A stretch of 64,000 bases of DNA from Bemisia tabaci (taxonomy: Eukaryota; Arthropoda; Insecta; Hemiptera; Aleyrodidae). How positions within the stretch are numbered: position 1 is the first letter of the stretch; every line of letters starts with the position of its first letter. The notes beneath the pieces were generated by a model, which saw nothing but the letters and a program-made list of their open reading frames with translations, ran no database searches and was not told where the DNA came from. Positions 61,101-64,000 of the stretch are shown here, piece by piece. The position numbers and the translations under genes are program-made. The stretch is taken from the NCBI RefSeq assembly GCF_918797505.1, contig NC_092794.1, positions 29,146,218-29,210,217 of the forward strand, written 5' to 3'.

Positions 61101-61633
61101 CCAAAATTTTAGGGGGTCAAAAAGTAACTCTCTTTGACCTAGGAACGTCCTCCAAGTTTCAAATTGCTACCTCAATTAGGTCAAAAGTTAGAGAGGGGAG
61201 GGCGCTTTTCAAACACCCTGTATTTAAACATGAATAAACACTAAAAAATTTGATCCGAGCTGTATGTAAGAACGTGATAAAATAGTACTGGATCCACACT
61301 TTTTACCACCTTTCAACGGAAGCCGAAGGTCGTGATTTTTTGGACTTGGGGCCTTTTCCTCGTGTCTCGATTCAAAAGGATTTAATCGTGTTTAATGGGT
61401 ACTTACCAGCCACACGAGCCAACCATTCTGAAAGACTTGAAATAAGTTGTATGCTAACATAATGCCTTTCATCTCGAGGGGCTTTCTTTTCTCCATGAAT
61501 TTGGGACCAACTTTGAGAACAAAAATCAAATATACGCTGATGATCGCCGCGATTGGCCATACACTACCCATCAAGAACCAACCGTCCACCACGTCATCTG
61601 AAACATTTATGACGTCTTTGAAACTCGCAACTA
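45983..61633 (-). CDS. ELOVL-type very-long-chain fatty acid elongase (six visible exons)
   Basis: The product would be an ER-membrane condensing enzyme that adds two carbons from malonyl-CoA to long-chain acyl-CoA. Six exons with GT-AG borders and agreeing phases: 61633-61407, 57959-57873, 56666-56610, 54132-54027, 48208-48072 and 46168-45983. They total 800 bases, or about 265 residues, close to the usual 270-320. Diagnostic motifs in order: DGWFLMGSVWP and GPKFMEKRKP; KVYDLLDT (family KxxExxDT, with Asp for Glu); FLHVYHH; NAFVHVVMYSYY; TKLQITQ (TxxQxxQ, across the last junction). Hydrophobic segments match a multi-pass protein. The C-terminus is basic, then hydrophilic. The N-terminal start codon and any exon above 61633 are not identified. 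The introns are up to 5.8 kb and full of transposons. Confidence 0.92.
46169..48071. other. ELOVL intron 5
   Basis: AT-rich. A partial TCGATGGTGAAACTGC sequence near 47428 resembles one end of the TCGACGGTG MITE. A C-run lies at about 47889-47900. No nested gene is recognised. Confidence 0.6.
48072..48208 (-). CDS. ELOVL exon 5
   Basis: Acceptor ATTCTAG, phase 1, and donor ATT|GTAAGT. Encodes GEQAVFIGVLNAFVHVV, then MYSYYFLSALGPSVQKY and LWWKKYITKLQI, the most conserved stretch of the family. 137 bases: two complete the split Gly codon and 45 codons follow. Confidence 0.95.
48209..49580. other. ELOVL intron 4, proximal part
   Basis: No gene or well-bounded repeat is seen before the CCC-ended element at 49583. 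Confidence 0.5.
49583..50767. mobile_element. CCC-ended element with dinucleotide target duplication, family 3
   Basis: Left end CCCAAGTAGCA, right end TGCTACTTGGG, flanked by TT on both sides (49581-49582, 50768-50769). GTTGCAA words cluster near both ends (49608-49672 and 50695-50752), like multiple protein-binding sites. The interior contains an ATGTTGGTAAC patch from 49799, a 5S-like module on the minus strand and an AT-rich palindromic tract at 50456-50525. It lies in ELOVL intron 4. Confidence 0.75.
50090..50150 (-). pseudogene. 5S rRNA-like module
   Basis: On the minus strand: AATCACCAAAGTTCAG, ATCGGGCGTAGTTAGTACTT and CGATGGGTGACCGC, matching the 5S internal control region. Upstream on the same strand lies TGGCGGAGTGG (about 50162-50173), an exact fit to a tRNA A-box, so the unit may be a tRNA/5S chimera. 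Confidence 0.78.
50770..51984. other. ELOVL intron 4, middle part
   Basis: No gene or bounded repeat is supported. The short ORFs (for example 50968-51174 minus) show no domain. Confidence 0.5.
51985..52239. mobile_element. TCGACGGTGAAACTACC MITE, copy B
   Basis: 255 bp, the same length as copy A, with intact ends and TA at 51983-51984 and 52240-52241. It is closely similar to copy A throughout, including the GACGTCGCAAACCGAGATA block. Confidence 0.87.
52402..52660. mobile_element. TCGACGGTGAAAGTCGG MITE, copy C (variant)
   Basis: Left end TCGACGGTGAAAGTCGGC; right end GCCGACTTTCACCGTCG plus TCGG before TA. It shares the GCGACGTCGCA and TTTAAA blocks with copies A and B, but in the opposite internal order. 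It lies 162 bp from copy B. Confidence 0.78.
52661..54026. other. ELOVL intron 4, distal part
   Basis: No recognised feature. An ORF at 53345-53542 rests on a CTTCGTCTTCGTC simple repeat. Confidence 0.5.
54027..54132 (-). CDS. ELOVL exon 4 with the histidine box
   Basis: Acceptor CCTTGCAG and donor GAAAG|GTAAGC. Encodes VFFVLRKKQSHVTFLHVYHH, then ANMVLASWAYLKYMK and the first base of a Gly codon. The His-x-x-His-His box coordinates the catalytic centre in the family. Confidence 0.96.
54133..55366. other. ELOVL intron 3, first part
   Basis: AT-rich, with a C-run at 54583-54595 and a G-run at 55307-55315. No gene is recognised. Confidence 0.5.
55369..55749. mobile_element. CCC-ended foldback with dinucleotide target duplication, family 4
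   Basis: Left end CCCTAGTGTAAATATTACC; read inward, the right end is CCCTAGAGAAAATATTACC. TG flanks both sides (55367-55368, 55750-55751). The inverted arms run about 125 bp (CACCTTGCGG, CTCTCCGAGCCCTATCCGAG). A related degenerate copy is at 9225-9488. It sits in ELOVL intron 3. Confidence 0.78.
55752..56609. other. ELOVL intron 3, last part
   Basis: No recognised gene or bounded repeat. The ORF at 56287-56628 on the plus strand overlaps exon 3 antisense and has no domain. Confidence 0.5.
56610..56666 (-). CDS. ELOVL exon 3
   Basis: A 57-base exon, ATTTTTTTCAG|ATT to ACG|GTAAGA, encoding ICAGSWHFFMSKVYDLLDT. This is the KxxExxDT region with Asp in place of the usual Glu. Confidence 0.92.
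57010..57232. repeat. Short foldback repeat
   Basis: AACCAAGCCACATCAGCTA at 57012 pairs with TAGCTGATGTTGCTTGG near 57205; the paired arms run about 35 bp with inner complementary blocks. It lies in ELOVL intron 2. The minus-strand ORF over it (57026-57502) has no domain. Confidence 0.6.
57565..57823. mobile_element. TCGACGG MITE, copy D (diverged)
   Basis: Left end TCGACGGAAAAATTCCC, right end GGAGTTTCATCATCAA, with TA at 57563-57564 and 57824-57825. It shares the TGTTTGAAAATC and TTTAAAAAATGAAGTATGACAGG blocks of copies A and B at lower identity. It is 50 bp from ELOVL exon 2. Confidence 0.75.
57873..57959 (-). CDS. ELOVL exon 2
   Basis: An 87-base exon between TTTCTAG and CCC|GTGAGT, phase 0 at both ends. 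It encodes LFSYPGSMTYTAKHICTPLG and RNNNPFFIP, the luminal loop between the second hydrophobic segment and the KxxDxxDT motif. This loop varies among elongases. The exon is supported mainly by splice sites and phase. Confidence 0.75.
57960..60979. other. ELOVL intron 1, main part
   Basis: AT-rich with many simple tracts (C-run 59098-59110, G-run 59246-59261). A weak inverted pair is built on GGACCAA...ATCACAGAAACT at about 58100 and 58640. Phrases like ATTTCATCC recur at 59030-59090. No nested gene is recognised. Confidence 0.5.
60980..61223. repeat. One-ended fragment of a CACCCTG-type foldback
   Basis: Ends AAACACCCTG followed by TA, like the TA-flanked foldbacks, with TCAAAAAGTAACTCTC and a C-run at 61077-61088 inside. 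The other end is not found. Confidence 0.45.
61407..61633 (-). CDS. ELOVL exon 1 visible (N-terminal region)
   Basis: Starts after an acceptor-like GACAAAG at 61634-61635, phase 1, and ends CTG|GTAAGT. Encodes VASFKDVINVSDDVVDGWF, then LMGSVWPIAAIISVYLIFVL, KVGPKFMEKRKPLEMKG and LAYNLFQVFQNGWLVWL: the family's DxWFLM, GPKxMxxRKP and YNxxQV landmarks plus two hydrophobic segments. The open frame continues upstream through a C-run, but that part looks intronic. The initiating ATG is probably in a further upstream exon. Confidence 0.9.
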
Positions 61634-62562
61634 CTTTGTCGTGGTTTAAAATAAGAATATACTTTTCCAAATAAGAATTTACTTTTTTTTGGGGGGGGGG
61701 GGCACATGACAAACCTTATTGAGGATTTATAGATTTAAAAAGAGGCAACAGCGCCCTAATCTGAAAGGAAAAGAAGTATCTAAATTAAATTCATAATTAC
61801 GGTAGGAACTGCTGGAAATTAAAGGTATTTGAAGAAAGGTTCCTCGCAAAAGTCTGCAAGAAACCTACTGCTACTCGGAGAAGGGCATTGGCCACTGGAG
61901 GACAGACAAGTCGTCAAGTACTAGCGTCGGTCCAGACAGTAGTGACAGTATCGCAAGGTTCAATTCATGGTGATACAGTGTGTCGACTAAAGCAGATGAT
62001 TTGATGCCTAAATTGTGAACTTGATCTCAAAACTGGTCCAGCGAAATAATTAAAGACCATTCCGGACCAACAACCTGTCCCTTCCACCCGCGGAATTTTT
62101 TACGCTCCATTCACAAGTTCAGTTGATTACCGCCTGTTTTTTTTTTTTTTTTTTTCTCTCTCTCAATGATAAATTATTACACACAATATACGTTTAGCAG
62201 TTTGTTTAGCAAATAATACTTGATTTTTCTTCTTTTTTTTTTTCTTGTGTGACCACTGTTCTATCCGAAATTTAACGATGTTTATTCTGCCCAATTTGTC
62301 CCTCTTACTCGCTGTATGATAGATAGTTGGCTTATCCTACGTCAAGAATCCACACGCATCCCTTGTTTCTATTTATTGTTCATCAACTTTAGACTGTAAG
62401 CACATCCATGCTCCGGGTTTTTCAAATTTTCAGAGTTGAAGGCCTAGTAGTATCCGTTTCTACAGATTCACCGGTCAGTTCCGTGAGAATGTATAGCCAC
62501 TCCCAGGATTTGAACCCGAAACTTTTAACTTCAAGTCAGGCGTTGACCCGTGATAATAATTA
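61634..62562. other. Upstream region of the visible ELOVL exons
   Basis: Probably intron or promoter. It holds a G-run (about 61690-61702) and a T-run (62137-62155). No further ELOVL exon was recognised. Confidence 0.4.
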
Positions 62563-62760
62563 TTAGGGGGCTACGTACCCTGGCCGCTATGCGGCCCAAC
62601 CCCCTGAACGCGCTCCGCGCCATCAAGCAGCCGCTTCGCGGCCCTTTTTTGTCGCCGCAGCGTTAATAAAATTCATATTTTCTTGATAAAATTGGTTTTA
62701 CAAATCTCGGCAAAACTATCATGGCGGAATTAGCAAGAGCCTAATACACTATCGATGCTG
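62563..62760 (+). repeat. Mini-hairpin repeat, copy 2
   Basis: Homologous to 31797-31995: GGGGGCTACGTACCCTGGCC, GGCCGCTATGCGGCC, GCGCTCCGCGCC and GCCGCTTCGCGGC hairpins, then the AATCTCGGCAAAACT body. Confidence 0.8.
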
Positions 62761-62911
62761 TCTAATTTTTTCTTTATTTTCTTTTTTTCTATCTGTCCAT
62801 TTATATTTTTCCTTAATTTTCTTTCGTTTCCGATTATAATCTTTTCGTCCGTCTATTTTAGCTTCTTATCAATGTTGGTTTTAGTTTTCCCCTAAATATA
62901 CAATATCTATA

Positions 62912-63480
62912 TAAATAAAATCGTTGGGGGTTTCACTGTAACGCTTATTTCTGGAGTTCTACCGGACCGATTTCGACGATGCTTGACTCTGGTTAAAGCC
63001 CTTGACGTCCCGATGTCCGCAAAATTTTCAGACTTCCAAATTTTTCAGCCTCTTTCGCTTAAGACGCTTTTAAAGCCAAATCCACCCCCCTCCGACCTTA
63101 AGTTTCCGAGAGTTGCGGTATGTTTCCGTTGTAACGCCTAATTTGAGAGATCTACCGGGGCGATTTTTACGATTTTTGGGTCGACCGCAAGCTCCTAGCT
63201 TCTAGATGCTCGCAAAATTGTCAGACTTCCAAATTTTTCAGACTCTTCTTCCTGAGACGCTCTTAAAGCCAAATCCACCCCCCTCCGGCCTTAAGTTCCC
63301 GGGAATTGGTTATGTTCCTGTTGTAACGCCTATTTTGAGAGATCTACCGGGGCGATTTTTACGATTTTTGGGTCGATTGAAAGCTTCTAGCTCCTAGATG
63401 CTCGCAAAACTATGAGAATTTCCAATTTTTCAGCCATATCTGTGTAAACCGCTGAGAGATGCAAATAGACCCCTCTCCAT
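62912..63480 (+). repeat. About 190-bp tandem repeat, possible Helitron 5' end
   Basis: Three units begin near 62938, 63128 and 63321 with TGTAACGCNTA, each followed by CTACCGGNNCGATTTNNACGA and CAGACTTCCAAATTTTTCAG-like blocks. The array is preceded by TCTATATAAATAAAATCG, reminiscent of the TCTATATA starts of insect Helitrons. No Rep/helicase ORF is within the window. Confidence 0.5.
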
Positions 63481-64000
63481 ATTACTACTACACAGCCTTC
63501 GCCCAACGCCGAAGGTCAAACTCGGACTCAGTCTCAGCACTGCTCTGTCTGAATAAAAGGAAGCCGCCCCAGATACGTGGTTCCATAAAACTGTCGAAGC
63601 GGTGCGATGACATGGGTTTTCCCGTCCTTTTGTCTAACAACCCTCGAGCCCGAGACTGCTCGCTACGGGATCGCAGCCCTATTGTCTCATATGCCAAACA
63701 AAATCTGACCCTCAAAATTTAAAGACAGTAAAAATGCAATTTTTTCTATCATTCGGAAATTGTTTTTACAGTGTATATTTTTCGATTCGCGGTAAAATTT
63801 TGAGCAGAATGGTGGTCAAACTAATGAAAATACATGATTCTACGGTACACTAAGATCGATACCACAACTGCTGCATTTATAACTTGCTGAACGATATTTC
63901 CGTTACTTATCAACATATCACGACGAAATTTAGTTCATTGTAATATACTTTTTTAGCAGAGCGTAAATTTACTGAGAAAGTTGAAATCGAACCCGATGAG
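63481..64000. other. No recognised gene
   Basis: Downstream of the tandem array. An 87-codon open frame (63459-63722) is mirrored by an antisense one and has no domain similarity. It could be the continuation of the same mobile element. Confidence 0.4.

Overview
This window looks like a transposon-rich insect genome with long introns. The evidence is GT-AG split coding exons, very AT-rich non-coding DNA, a stack of eukaryotic transposon classes (RTE-type LINE, hAT, Mutator-like, Transib-like, TA-inserting foldback elements, MITEs, tRNA- and 5S-derived SINE-like pieces) and no bacterial gene organisation. A sap-sucking hemipteran such as a whitefly would fit the repeat vocabulary, but that is an impression from memory, not proven by the sequence.

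Only two host genes are convincing. (1) A minus-strand ELOVL-type very-long-chain fatty acid elongase spreads six recognisable coding exons over 15.6 kb (61633 down to 45983). The splice phases agree, and the HVYHH, MYSYY and TxxQxxQ signatures are present. Its 5' end is not resolved. (2) A plus-strand first coding exon at 23767-23884 resembles the N-terminus of TMEM214; its downstream exons are not visible. A third candidate is an unrecognised multi-exon gene whose 5' part is present twice, as 1461-bp mirror-image arms at 938-2398 and 5356-6816.

Layout. 1-7 kb: the giant inverted repeat, whose spacer holds a 519-bp hAT MITE with an 8-bp target duplication and a tRNA-derived SINE. 7-10.7 kb: diverged tandem and GC-rich repeats. 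10.7-15.5 kb: an RTE-like LINE on the minus strand, frameshifted at the FADD motif and split by a 1540-bp element with Transib hallmarks. 16.8-18 kb: a near-palindromic foldback element. 19.6-21.4 kb: an element with CCC...GGG ends. 23.8-28.3 kb: the TMEM214-like exon followed by a broken hAT transposase. That transposase carries a 93-bp filler copied from 2.6 kb upstream and a 1192-bp Mutator-like insertion. 28.5-30.6 kb: a tandem duplication in which one copy holds a TA-inserted element, so the other copy serves as its empty site. 32-45.4 kb: a run of CCC-ended elements, foldbacks, MITEs and microsatellites. 46-61.6 kb: the ELOVL gene, with MITEs and other elements in its introns. 62.5-63.5 kb: a mini-hairpin repeat and a tandem array that looks like a Helitron end.

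The most unusual pattern is a set of four elements with different interiors (19599-21412, 32129-33486, 49583-50767, 55369-55749). All have CCCNNG...CNNGGG termini, and each is flanked by a matching dinucleotide (TG, AA, TT, TG) instead of the usual TA or 8-bp duplication. Three of the four carry a tRNA-like or 5S rRNA-like polymerase III module inside.
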